From NCBI RefSeq assembly GCF_050947335.1, contig NC_134995.1:8966501-9030500 (forward strand): a stretch of DNA of 64,000 nucleotides, in the 5' to 3' direction. A program made the translations under genes and the position numbers. The notes under the pieces were generated by a model. That model was not told where the DNA came from. It saw only the letters and a list, made by a program, of their open reading frames with translations, and searched no databases. Of this stretch, positions 48,126 through 60,498 are shown one piece after another. The first letter of the stretch is position 1; each line of letters starts with the position of its first letter. This DNA comes from Megachile rotundata. Its lineage: Eukaryota > Arthropoda > Insecta > Hymenoptera > Megachilidae.

Positions 48126-48535
48126 CACCAGTCGACCGGGTAAAGGGAAACTTTCGAATCTCTAGGCTTTGCATCCTAGCTTTGTACCTTGTTCGCATAC
48201 AAATTTACCTGGCTGGTGTGTTTCCTATCCTATGGATTGGAAGACCATCGGCCAGATCGCGCGGACTTTTATGGGGGTCCCCGCTGAAGAATATGCTTAC
48301 CGGGACTCTATGGTTTCTATAAACCAACCGACAAATGGGGTGACCTATCGGGAGACCTCTGTTATTTCGCTTGATTTCACTTCTTTCGCTTAAGCGTAAA
48401 TTTCACACATGTTATTCATATTGACACATGTGTTGTTTTAGGAAAAATTCAGTGATTTATGCTTTTGAAAACATTTAGAAGTTAAATTATCGACAAGAAT
48501 TTATAGTAAATTAGTTCCAAAGGAGTTATTGCATT
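48126..48535. other. Upstream flank of gene C
   Basis: Moderate GC; open frames at 48014-48393 (plus) are antisense or chance. Confidence 0.4.
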
Positions 48536-48539
48536 TATG

Positions 48540-49330
48540 TGTAAACACGTATAATGTAACGTAACATATGTATATGTTATCACATATGTTAGACATATAA
48601 CATAACACATATAACACATGTAACATAACATACCATGTATATTTTGTTGTAGACTGTCGCGTCATATGTGCAATGTCACATAACATACGTTTCCACATAT
48701 GTCATAACATACATTTACATATGTGTTTTAACATACATTATACGTATAATGTAACACATGTTGCATATAACATAACTTGTCTCATATGTATATTACAGCA
48801 TAAGTTGTCACATATGTATATGCATACATAATAAACGTATGTTATTATCATAACATACGTTTTATGTATGTTATCACATAAGTTATACATATAATATGAC
48901 ACATATAACACATACAACATATCGTATACTTCATTATAGACTGTCACATATGTGCAATGTAACATAATACACATTTACACTTGTGTCATAACATACATTC
49001 ACATATGTGTTATAACATACACGTATTAGCATATAACATAACATGTCTCATATTATAATTCAAGTTGTCACATGGTATATACAACATTTTATGTATGTTA
49101 TAACATATGTTATACATACATGTAACATATGTTTACGTATTTACATATAACAGATATGTTATACATGACATATGTATACGTATTTACATGTAACATATGT
49201 TTACGTATTTACATATAACACATATGTTATACATGACATATGTATACGTATTTACATGTGACACATATGTTATACATAACATATGTAACATAACATACCT
49301 TAAACATCACAATACAAGTTCACACACATA
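48540..49330. repeat. Palindromic ACATATGT-rich repeat
   Basis: Dense ACATATGT, ACATAACATA and TACGTATTTACAT words in loose tandem order, e.g. units of about 62 bp near 49130-49270. Nearly every word is its own reverse complement, so either strand can fold into cruciforms. Confidence 0.85.
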
Positions 49331-50220
49331 TCACATGATACAATATAACACAAGTTACCTAATAAAAACAAGGAATAAACGAACGAAGTCAGCCAGCACC
49401 GATCAAAGAACACCGTAACAATCGAATGAAACGAACGATTCACTATCGGAACACCTTCAATTAAGCGTGCACGAATGATCTAATTAATGAACCGGTCGAT
49501 TAGTTTGGTCAGTCCGTAGGAAATCGTACGTTCCGTGAACGAACGTGTTCACGAGTAAAGCAAACACAGTGCGGAGTGGTACATCGAGTTACCATAGCGA
49601 TGCCATAACGCCAAACATAAGCATCAAAGTGTAACGATGACATTGTACGACGAACGTTCGAAGGTTGGCCGGGGGATCGATCGATGGGAAAACAAGCCAG
49701 GGGTGGTTCGCGATTGAAACTGAAAAGTTATCGCGCGATGACACGCTGTTCCCCGATGACAGGGGGAATCGTATTAATCTGCGAACAACGTTTCCGGAAT
49801 ACGGGAACGGGCTGCAAACGGTTACAATTAAAGCTGCAAATAGCGCGAGTATTTTACCATCGACGGATTCTGCGTACGTAACAAATCGTAGGCAAATGTT
49901 TACCGCAAAACATTCGATCGCTTTATATCGAGATATTGTTAGGGTTTCGTTTTCATGACAGTTTATGGACTGAGCGGTGTCGATATCGATGGGCTATTAA
50001 AGAATTATTTATAGGGTGCTATAGATGCTTTTATTACCAAGCATGTACACGGTGGTATAATAGGCTTTGGTAGGAAGAATTTATGGTAGGAAAAAATTGG
50101 TGGATGTAGGAATTATGGGATATTAAAATCTCTAATCGCTGAAATCCCTAAACCCTTTCTTTCTGACACTTTATAACTGCAAAACTCCATAACACTGAAT
50201 GTCTAAATGTCCGAAACAAC
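49331..50220. other. GC-richer non-coding island (49400-50000)
   Basis: A 97-codon frame at 49665-49958 (plus) and an overlapping 65-codon frame are not recognised. Composition resembles the other islands. No exon structure evident. Confidence 0.4.
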
Positions 50221-50229
50221 AAAACTTCA

Positions 50230-50960
50230 AACATCCACGTATAAAACTGAAGACTCAAAAACCTAAAATCCAAAACTCGAAACCCAAAAATTCAGAAACA
50301 TAAAAATTCGAAATCCAAAACCCAAAACCCACAACTTAAAAATCTGAAATCCAAAAACCTAAAATGCCGAAAATACAAAAAATCGAAACCCGAAATCTAA
50401 AAATCTATGAACTAGAATCTTGAAACCCAAAAATCGGAACCCGAAACCCGAAACCCGAAATCCCAAAATCCCAAAATCCCAAAAACCCATAAACTCGAAA
50501 CCTAAAAACCCGAAAACCGAAAACCCGAAATCCAAAAACCCGAAACCCAAAACCTCAAACCTAAAAACCCCGAACCCGGAACCCGAAAACCCAAAAACCC
50601 AAAAACTCAAAAACCCGGAACCCGGAACCCGAAACCCAAAAATCCGAAAACCCAAAATCCAAAAACCCGAAACCCAAAACCCGAAACCCAAAACCCGAAA
50701 ACCCAAAACCCGAAACCCAAAAACCCGGAACCCGAAAACCTAAAAACCCATAAACTCGAAACCTAAAAATCCGAAACCCGAAGTCCGAAATCCAAAAATT
50801 CAATAACCCGAAACCCAAAAACCCGAAACCCAAAAACCCGGAACCCGAAAACCCGGAATCCGAAAACCCAAAAACCCATAAACTCGAAACCTAAAAACCC
50901 GAAACCCGAAGTCCGAAATCCAAAAATCCAATAACCCGAAAACCCAAAAATCCAAAATCC
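50230..50960. repeat. AAACCCGAAACCCAAAAA-type C-rich repeat
   Basis: Irregular 7-9 bp words (AAACCCG, AAAACCC, AAAATCCG), with two longer duplicated blocks containing AACCCATAAACTCGAAACC (near 50480, 50745 and 50875). The minus strand is G/T-rich with many GGGTTT runs. Confidence 0.9.
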
Positions 50961-53100
50961 TAAATGCTAAAACGTAATAAAAAATTTAATCGGTTTAATA
51001 AACGCAATCAGTTAATAGCCACGAATATCTAAAAAATTTTAACCGCGAGCACAAAAATCGTTTAGATTAATTTTTATAATGGTTTATTATAATTGCTCGA
51101 CAAAATTGTTTCACGTCGAATGTACAATATTTTGCATTTGTCATGAAACTCTAATTACACCGTAATTTAATATGTACATACTGGTCGTTTCTTCCGTGAA
51201 ACTAATTGTACGGCCAATTTGTATCGAATGCATAAAATATGAATTTCAACTTATAATAATTTTCAGTAATTTCGTAGTATAATTATTTATTCAACCGCGC
51301 CGGCTAACAGATGTTTGGATATTTATTAATTCATGTTATAATTCAAATGAAATTATACCTTCCGGTTAATAGAAGTCGTTTATCGCGCGCACAGCGGATT
51401 ACCGGAAATAAAATTTGTTTTAATGCTGCTTTCATTTGGAATCACCTGGATTATTAATCTTTCGCTGCACAACAATTCACCCTTTCTATCGTGCACGAAT
51501 AAAATATCTTTATTAGGAATAAACCGTAGGATTTTAACGTGGGAAGAATATTTTGTACGCAGGATTGTGATTCTACTTTATTTACGTCGGACAATTTTCA
51601 GAGTATTTGCGGATTTTCAGGAATTTGGAGTTTGATGAAATTTCCCGATTTTGGGATCTGAAAAGTTGGAAGTTTGGAGGATTTGTAAGCTGCATCTGGA
51701 AAATAGTGTACTTGAAGACTGAATATTTTCAAATTTAATAATATAAATGTTTTCAAATTTTATAATCAACAAGTCTAGAATAGTAAATGAAAGCTTCCTT
51801 CAACAATACTTTACCCAAAAAATATTAATCCGTCAGATTCAATAAATTGCCTAATTCTATGAACAAAACCCAAAGCTTCGATGCAAGTGTCCGATTCCCA
51901 AACCAAAATATAATCCCCGGTATTCAAAGCCGTTTCTTTGATGTCGAATTGTTTAACGGAATTAAACATCAGAGGTGCGCGTGAACGCATAGTTCTCTCG
52001 TTTTCCCCCATAAATTACCGTCTCCCGATGGTAACCGAGGCGAAAGCAAAACGAAGAGGACCGAAGCTGCAATCTTCGGCTCTGCAATCCCCTTTGCCGA
52101 TATCACATGTCGGGTAATAATTTTCCGACGCGAGCCGTCACGATAGTAAGCGATTGTCGGTAACGTTTCGTCGCCCGTTCGTCTCAATAAATTTCTTTCA
52201 TTACTGTCATCACCCTGCCTCCCCCGCAGCGATCTCATTTTCCCCGGGACAATTACACGTGACTTGTTGCCGCGATATAATTTTAATTGGCTGCGAAAAC
52301 GCGACGGTAGCACGCGTAAGATAACCGACCTGTGACCCAACGGGCTTGTTCATAAATTCATAGAAATGCCCGTGCGAGTTCCAGCAATTATTTCTACGGC
52401 CGAACGTCAGCGGAACGAGCGTCGTTTTAACGGTGTCACCGCCAACTAGAAACATCGATTACTCCGCGAACGAGCATGTAATTTGCCCGCGAACGAATGC
52501 GTCGCCACGCGTGTTACGCTCGCCACGCCGAATTTATTCGCGAGACCGACACCCCTGTTTAATCGCCGTTTAAACGATTATCGGCCAACACCCGTCCGTA
52601 AATACCGATTCCGATCTCGTCAAATTACGATCATTCGCAAAAATTTCAATTTTCTTATATTCCGCTGTGCGAAATTATCGCTCGTTACCGTCATTTCTCG
52701 CACGTACACGCACATCCCATGAGCGCGTATTTTTATTACGCGGACTGGAAAAACCTTTCGTCGTAACTCGATTGCCACACTGTACCAGTCAAAAAGTTCC
52801 GCTGGTATTTTCGTTTTTGACAGATCGTGTCAAATATTTTCACGATGTTTCGGGATATTTACTGTACGGTAACTAACGCGCGACCACGTAAATCGCCGTT
52901 TAACCTTTGAACAGGGACGCATGTATGTGTTCAGGGAAAGGACGTCACGATTTATTGCTGAGTGTACATATTTTTATATTCGTTGATGTAAGAAGTAGTT
53001 TGATTTATCATTTTTATAATATGGTAACGTAGAAACGCAAACTCATTGTTTCAAGCAATAGTGGTCTTGAAAGGGAATCATTATCGGGTGCTGACAATTT
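50961..53100. other. Non-coding; GC-rich island 51950-52900
   Basis: AT-rich to 51800; then a CpG-rich island with overlapping frames on both strands but no recognisable protein. The minus frame at 51811-52011 has a balanced composition (GDYILVWESDTCIEALGF) and ends at a possible donor (GTAAAG), but no partner exon was found. Confidence 0.4.
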
Positions 53101-53107
53101 ATCGAAC

Positions 53108-53690
53108 CCTACAGTGAATACTAACTGCACAACCCAAACCCTAACAGCAAAACCCAAAACCCAAAACCCAAAACCCAAAACCCAAAACCCAAAACCCAAA
53201 ACCCAAAACCCAATACCCAAAAACCCAAAATCCAAGAACCCGAAACCCAACATGAAAAACCCAAAAACCCGAAATCCTAGAACCCGAAACCCGAAACCCA
53301 AAACCCAAAATCCGAAATGAGATAACCAAAAACCCGAAACCCGAAACGCGAAACCCAAAAACCCGGAACCCTAGAACCCGAAACCCAAAAACAAAATTAA
53401 AAAACCCGAAACCCAAGAACCCGAAATGCAAAAATCCAAAAATCCTAAACCCAAAAACCCAAAACCCAATAACCTGAAACCCAACATGAAAAACCAAACA
53501 ACCCAAAACCCTAGAACCCGAAACCCGAAACCCGAAACCCAAAACCCAAAATCCGAAATGAGAAACCCAAAAACCCGAAACCCAAGAACCCGAAACCCGA
53601 AACGCTAAACCCACAAACCCGAAACCCAAAAACCCAAAAATCCTAAATCCAAACACCCCGAAGTCCAAAAACCGGAGAACCCGTAACCCA
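53108..53690. repeat. (AAAACCC)n and AACCCGAAACCC repeat, G4-prone on the minus strand
   Basis: About nine perfect AAAACCC copies at 53150-53212, then irregular AAACCCGAAACCC text with two copies of a block containing CCCAACATGAAAAACC (near 53245 and 53480; about 235 bp apart). Same family as the 50.2-50.96 kb repeat. Confidence 0.92.
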
Positions 53691-53699
53691 AACCCGAAC

Positions 53700-56600
53700 T
53701 TAATAGCCTAAGAAACCAAAATTAAATGCCCAATATATCCAAATGTTAGAATTCTAAAATCTATGCTACTGTAATATAAATTGCCTTGTGCAATTTATCA
53801 ATTCCCATAATTTGTCCATCTCCGTCTTGCAATTATTAATCGATCTCCATCTTGCATTATTTGTCGGTGAATAGCAGCGGAATATACCGGCTTTTATTTA
53901 CGCGTAATTGCTGTTCAAATATTTCATACACGGGTTCCTCAAAAAAAGAGGGATTGGACGTGACGATGACTCAATGGGGAAAATGTCATTTCCGGTACAA
54001 AAACAATTTGAAAGGGCGTGCTTCGATGCAGCGACAGTTTCATCGATCGACTTTGACCGTTGTCAGCTTGACGTCCCTTCGCTTCGAATTAATGAACTGC
54101 ACTTTCAATGAAATTTTCAACGAGTATCGCTGAAACTTGTCGAACTTTGCACGGAATATTATTGTAACTTTAAGTACACACGATTTATGAATAACTGCGC
54201 TGCCAGTTTCGCGAAAATCAATTCCAGAAACTTTATGACTGTTATATATTCACTGGCAGTCAAATGATTGTGGAATCATGCAGAAATATGTTTACGAAGT
54301 TTATTCGAAACCTGGGTAAAAATTGTAACGAATCGAAACTAAAAATTGTCTTCGTGAAATTTGATATTTCTTAGTATTTATTCTATCTTCTCCAAATTAA
54401 TATACTCTTATAAATAAATGTAACAAAATCTGTGAATTTTTCAGTTTCCATTTTTAATATAATACGTAATTTAATATAGGAAGATTTTAAAAGCGATGGA
54501 TAACTGAAGAACGTTTTACATGGAACGAGTAAATAAGGAGTTTGAATTGTTTTCTATATTCACTCTACCTTCGCCATTTTAAGTACGAATCAATATAATC
54601 TAGCTCAATAACTTTCGCATTTCCAGCGTTCAGAAATAGCTTTCCGAACTCTCGTTTCTCCATAACTGCTCGAAACAACCCTCATTCCCGGTTAACGACA
54701 TTTTTTACCAATAGAATCACCCTTCCACAGAATCGTCACAAATTACAGCCCTTATAATTGCCAAAGTTCAGTCAGAAAGCTGGAAGACCGCGAGTAAGTA
54801 CTTCCGTTGTTATTATTACTGTACGACTCAGTGATGAGCAAGTATGATCACTGTTTTCTTGCGAACCGGCAATAAAACGAAGATTTGTGTTTTAAAAATG
54901 AACGGGGCAATGGAATTCGGGGAAATAAAAGAAGTTAATGTTCTAGAACTTCTTTTATGCGGCGGAGCTGTATTATTTGGGATGTGATCATTTTGCAAAT
55001 ATTAAAGCATGAATTTTAAGATTTGCGACTTTAGAAGTTTTTGGATTTGTATATTTGAGAACTTGCCAAAATAAAAATATATCAACTTGCAGACTCCAAA
55101 ACTTCATAATTTAAAATTTTAGCAAAACCAATTTTGTAGATCTGGTAATCTCAAAAATTCATAAAAGTACATTGGTAATTTTAATAATTACCTAACTCAA
55201 AAATTTATAAATTTAAAAATTGTTGAACTCAAAAATGCATTAAATAAAAGTTGCAAATTTAAAAATGACCCAACTTAAAAATTCACAAAATGAACCTGTA
55301 ATTCTAAAAATTACTTAACTGAAAAATTGACGAAATTAAATTTACAAATTTAAAAATTCTTCAACTAAAAAATTCCTCCAATAGAATTTTACAAATAAAA
55401 ATTCTCTACAATAACCTTGCAAAAGCAAAACATATTTGATATAAAAATCCAAAGCTCCAATCTCATGTTTATGTGAAACCACGAACGTTGTTCCAGCATC
55501 CTCCACATCGCTCAAAAATTCCCAATAATTCCCCGCACTGCTCATCAAGATCTGTTCAGCTTTCTAACAGCAGTCCGGATCAATCCTAATGTACAGTGCT
55601 CGTTCTGAGCCATCAATTATTCGCGTGTAGCTGTTCGAACGGCTAATGAATGCCGCGGGGTTCGATTTGTTCGAAGCGTAACGAGACGGAACCCGCGATA
55701 AACCCGCGAGCGTGTTCGAAAATCTCGATACCAACCGCTGGTACGATAGATCTCGATCCCGATTTCCAAACCCTTCACGAAATATGAATCTCCGAATCTC
55801 CATCTTCCAAATCCTTTCACAAAATGACTGCAGCGAGATAACGCTCCCTGCATCGCAATCACGATCCCTCATTCCGCCATTTTGCGCTGCGTTCACGCAT
55901 CAAAATGGCGCACTTAAGACTCCTCTGAAATTACTCAAATTACGTCAAATTTACTCTTGAAACTGGCAATAAAAGGTAATCTGAAACCACTAAACTTTGT
56001 GAACTAAAACAAATTTGTACTAACAAAAATTTCTACTTGAAAACTTTGATAAATTATTACAGTCTGAATTTTATTATTTTTCTATTATTAATCTCCATTT
56101 TCTTGTTACTTTATAAGGTTTCATTACATGCAAAATGTTAGAGTTAATTAATTTTTAGTTAAATTACAGTTGCACTCTTAAATTTAACTTGGACTTGTTT
56201 TAAATTTCTTTTGAATTAATGTGAGTCTTCTGCAAAGAGGTGATCGCGAAGAAGAATCGCACGAATTGCTGTTCCCTTTTTATTTATTTGTTGCCCACTT
56301 GTTTTTAATGCGGATAGGTGATCGAGCGAACGTAAACCTAGTGTTAAATCCACAAAATGGCAGCGATAACCGCTATCGTTGCTGGCCGACCGTCGATAAC
56401 GTCGCGGAACGATTTTGCATCTGCTTGGCCGCCGCGTTATCGCGGCGAGCGCCGGGCGTGTCCGCGCTGTAACTATCGATTAGGCGAACGGATCCACTCG
56501 AATGGAAAATGGAATAGTCGCGATCGGCTCATCGAAGTCCTGGAAAATGAGCGTCTGAAAGGGAAAGCACGATACTGGTCTGATTGGCTGAAATTAGTCG

Positions 56601-57787
56601 TCGGATATTTCTTAGAAGTTGATCCTGGCTAATTAAAACTGAATAAAAGATTATTTTGGGTGAGGATGTATACTTTGACAGTGGGTGGAAGTTTGGAAGC
56701 TGCGGGGTATATGAATATTTGAGGATTTGACAAGTTAGGGATTTGGAAAATTGAGGAATATGGGAGCTTGGAACTTTCAGGGGATTTGAACTTCTGCATT
56801 GACAATTTGGAAATGTGAAGAGTTGCATAGGGAAGTTTGGATGAGGATACTTAAACTTTGCGGACTTATAGGTTTGAAAGTTATAACTTTGGAAATTGTC
56901 AAATATTTAAATAGCAAAATTTCATATTTATAGATTCTTAAATTGTCATTCATAAGTCCTTAGATCTTTACTTTATTAAGACCAGAAATTTTTGTATCTT
57001 CAGATCTAAACAATTTCTAGATCCTAAATATGTGAAGGTCCCAAATCTTTAGATCTCTAAATTCACCCCCTAAATATGTCCCCCACTTTATAAATATCAA
57101 ACTTCTGTACTCTTAAATTCCTGTATCCCCAAATTCTTAAATCCTCAAATCGCCAGATTCCCAAATTCCTAAACAGTCAAATCCCTATATCCCCAAATTC
57201 TCCTATCTCCAAATGTCATCAAATGTCTCCAGATTTCTTCGTCTCAAAATTTCTAACTCACCAAACCCTCATATTTTCACACCTGTATATCCATAAATCC
57301 TTAAATATCCCAATCTGGCCTATCCCAATATCCCTAAACCTTAAATTCTACGAATCCCTGAGTCCTTAATGCACAAAATCATCAGAAGAACGTAAAAATC
57401 ACCGAGTGCAACGTTTCTTCCCCTCTGGTTGTCATATTTTCCGTACGGAAGCCAGATATGCTCTTGTCTATACTCGGCATCACTTCTGAGCCGAATCGAT
57501 CGATACTCGAATCGACAAAATTGGTGCAGCCGTTTAAGCTCTACAAAGGGACAAAGGAATGCACATACGTACATACATACTCATGATAAAACAATAGCCT
57601 CCTCCACAGAGTGCAGTTGGAAGAACCCTTCTTCGTCGCGACAGAAAAAAATGTGTCAGAGCAAACTCAATTAGTATCAAATGGTACATCATTTAATCTA
57701 TCGAACTTTTCCAGAGATGTCAACGTGTCATTTAAACGCGACGAATTTCGTTAAAATCGGTTCAAGAGTTTTTCGTTCGAAACTGAA
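53700..57787. other. Intergenic, no gene recognised
   Basis: Mixed. 53850-54130 and 55560-55920, 56220-56640 are GC-richer islands with short frames on both strands. 55030-55420 and 56880-57350 carry degenerate AAAATTC / CCCAAATTCC repeats. Minus frames at 55342-55548 and 57341-57574 have balanced composition but no recognised family. Just before 57788 the text TTCGTTAAAATCGGTTCAAG resembles a motif seen in insect transposon tails. Confidence 0.4.
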
Positions 57788-58042
57788 TACCGATGTCAAC
57801 CTACAAGCTGGCGCAAAGTACAAGAAGCCAAGCGTGAATATTTGGAGTTACATTTCGGCAAATGAGAATAATAACTGCTGAACGCAAGTAGCACTTGAGA
57901 GACGTTTGCCTGTTCTTCGCCTAATTGGCGACCGCGAGAGCCAATATATCGCCGAAAATGCGTGTGAGGCCATTTTTCTATTCTGACCAATTGGAGTGGC
58001 CCTTCTAAACACCACGCGCCAACTCGTGGGTTGACATCGGTA
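57788..58042 (-). mobile_element. MITE, second copy (255 bp)
   Basis: TIRs CCGATGTCAACC...GGTTGACATCGG bounded by TA; internal match to 7556-7803 (for example CTCGCGGTCGCCAATTAGG). The arm next to 57788 is more diverged (CTACAAGCTGGCGC). Confidence 0.83.
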
Positions 58043-58513
58043 TGTGGGAATGTGGAATTTGGGGTTTAGAAACGTTGAAGTTGGAGTTTGGATGTTTGCG
58101 TATTCAGAAATGTAGAAATTTGAGCGGATGAAAAGTTGAAGTTGGATATTTAGAAAAGTGGAACGGGTTTATGGAAATTTGGAAATTTGGATATTTGGAA
58201 GGGTAGAAATTTGTGTTTGTGGAAATTTGGATATTTAGAAGGGTGGAAATTTGGGTTTGTGGAAATTTGAAAATTTGGATAGAAGGGTAGTTTCTTGACA
58301 AATTTAGATGTTTAAGAGAGGAAGTTTGGTCATCATAGGCATTTGGCAAGCTGGATAATGGTAAGCTTGATAAGTGGAAGTCTGATAAGTGTAAGCTTGA
58401 TTTTGCAAGATTCCCAAATTTCTATGTTGCCCAATGTTCATGTCTTAAAGTGCATATAGCTTCCCAAATCTGAACATCCCTAAAATCCTATATTTCCAAA
58501 TTCTTATATTCCC

Positions 58514-58993
58514 AAATTCCAATATCTCCAAGTTCCTACATCCCCAAATTACAAAATTCACAAATTTCTATGTCTCCCAAGTCTCAGATCTCAAATTATG
58601 TACCTCCCCAAATTTCTATATCCTCAGATCTCTAAACTCCCAATTCCCTACGTCTCCAAATCTCTACATTCTCAAATTCCAATATCTCCAAGTTCCCACA
58701 TCCCCAAATTACAAAATTCACAAATTTCTATGTCTCCCAAGTCTCAGATCTCAAATTATGTACCTCCCCAAATTTCTATATCCTCAGATCTCTAAACTCC
58801 CAATTCCCTACGTCTCCAAATCTCTACATTCTCAAATTCCAATATCTCCAAGTTCCTACACCCCCAAATTGCAGAATTCACAAATTTCTATGTCTCCCAA
58901 GTCTCAGATCTCAAATTATGTACCTCCCTAAATTTCTATATCCCCAGATCTCTAAACTCTCAATTCCCTACGTCTCCAAATCTCTATATTCTC
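58514..58993. repeat. 160-bp tandem repeat, three copies
   Basis: Units start AAATTCCAATATCTCC at 58514, 58674 and 58834 and contain AAATTATGTACCTCCC. Nearly identical. Only one diverged unit exists in element copy 1 (6830-6960, inverted), so the triplication is specific to this copy. Confidence 0.93.
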
Positions 58994-59203
58994 AAATTCA
59001 GAAATGTAGAAATTCGAGTTGCAGCTCTTCTAACAACCTCTGCCTCTTTATGCGCCAACTCGTGGTTTGGCAGCGGTACACCTTTGCTGTACTTCTACAT
59101 CCTTCAAATTAGTCTTCTGAAAATTGGCAAATTTAGATATTCAGAAATGTACCTAAATTTGAAAATTGTGACAGAATGACAAATTGATCTTCTAAACACC
59201 TGG

Positions 59204-59236
59204 TCTCCCGCGCCAACTCATGGATTGACAACGGTA
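59204..59236. mobile_element. Solitary terminus of the same TIR family
   Basis: CGCGCCAACTCATGG then ATTGACAACGGTA matches the element ends, in the same orientation as the 59078 end. Either an older nested element end or a decayed MITE. Confidence 0.6.
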
Positions 59237-59239
59237 CGT

Positions 59240-59898
59240 TCACTGTGAAACCACTTGAAATATAAATGAAAGCATCTGTTAGTATCTCGTCTCAAAAATT
59301 CCCGAACAGCGTCAGAATTTCGAATCGCTTCAACGCTTATTCGAGTCGAAGTACTTCGATAACTTCTGCTAACTTCTACAAGCTTAACTGTTTTAATGGA
59401 TGTAATGATTCGCCAGTTTTGAAAGTCTTAAGAGCCCCGAACATTTATCGATTGAATAGTAGAAATTCTATCGAGACATTTTGTACAAATTAACACGCTC
59501 GTAGAATTATATGGTGTTTCTTCTTTTATCGTGAATTTGATTCGCTTTAATTTGTTGCTTAGATATTAGTTTACGGAAGTTAAATTATGATTTGTCGAAG
59601 AGAATGAATGTTGTATGCTCTTTTTATTATACTCGTGGCAACTCCTCGAAGCATGCAAACGGTCAAAGCTGTCAAGACTTTCGAGAGTTCGGAGGAGTTT
59701 CGAGGGCTTCGAGGCTTTTACGACTTTCAAAACCTTCGAGACTGTCAACACTTTCAGACATTTCTAATTTCAAGTAACGTTCGAACTGAATGAAATCTAT
59801 TTTATGAAAGTAATTCCGTATTTTACTTTGCGACGTGAGAAATTCATTCTTCATTTTTAATTTTTTTCTGAGTACACACTATTTTTCATTACACATTT
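59240..59898. other. Non-coding stretch, nothing recognised
   Basis: Includes overlapping frames at 59592-59854 caused by serine-like GAGACTTTC/AGTCTCGA repeats (59660-59770). Confidence 0.4.
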
Positions 59899-60498
59899 AC
59901 ATTTTTAACGTAGTTTGTTTTTCCTTCAGTACAGAAATAAATTATTTAAATATTTTATATAAAAAATCTTAAAAAATATTTAAAACACTGCATTAAAAAT
60001 TTGAAAAAGAATCGCAGTTTCATTATAAGGTTTGCATTTGTTAATATTACATTTTTAACGTAGTTCGTTTTTCCTTCAGTACAGAAATAAATTATTTAAA
60101 TATTTTATATCGAAAATCTTAAAAAATATTTAAAACACTGTATTAAAAATTTAAAGGAGAATCGCAGTTTCATTATCGGGTTTGCATTTGATAATATTAC
60201 ATTTTTAACGTAGTTCGTTTTTCCTTCAGTACAGAAATAAATTATTTAAAAATTTTATATCGAAAATCTTAAAAAATATTTAAAACACTGTATTAAAAAT
60301 TTAAAGGAGAATCGCAGTTTCATTATCGGGTTTGCATTTGTTAATATTACATTTTTAACATAGTTCGTTTTTCCTTCAGTACAGAAATAAATTATTTAAA
60401 AATTTTATATCGAAAGTCTTAAAAAATATTTAAAACACTGCATTAAAAATTTGAAAGAGAATCGCAGTTTCATTATAAGGTTTGCATTTGTTAATATT
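59899..60498. repeat. 150-bp tandem repeat, four copies
   Basis: Units start ACATTTTTAACGTAG at 59899, 60049, 60199 and 60349: exactly 150 bp each, differing at a handful of sites (CATTATAAGG or CATTATCGGG; TTATATAAAA or TTATATCGAAA). Copies 2 and 3 are most alike. Near-nucleosomal length. Confidence 0.95.

Larger units (their letters stand above)
57788..59078 (-). mobile_element. Composite non-autonomous TIR element, copy 2 (inverted)
   Basis: Opposite orientation to 6671-7803 and alignable along most of its length: MITE part (57788-58042), CCAAATTT text (58043-58330), the ATGCCTATGATGACCAAA junction, minisatellite remnant, and the far end GGTTTGGCAGCGGTA at 59078. It is longer because a 160-bp block is tripled. 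No transposase. Confidence 0.68.
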
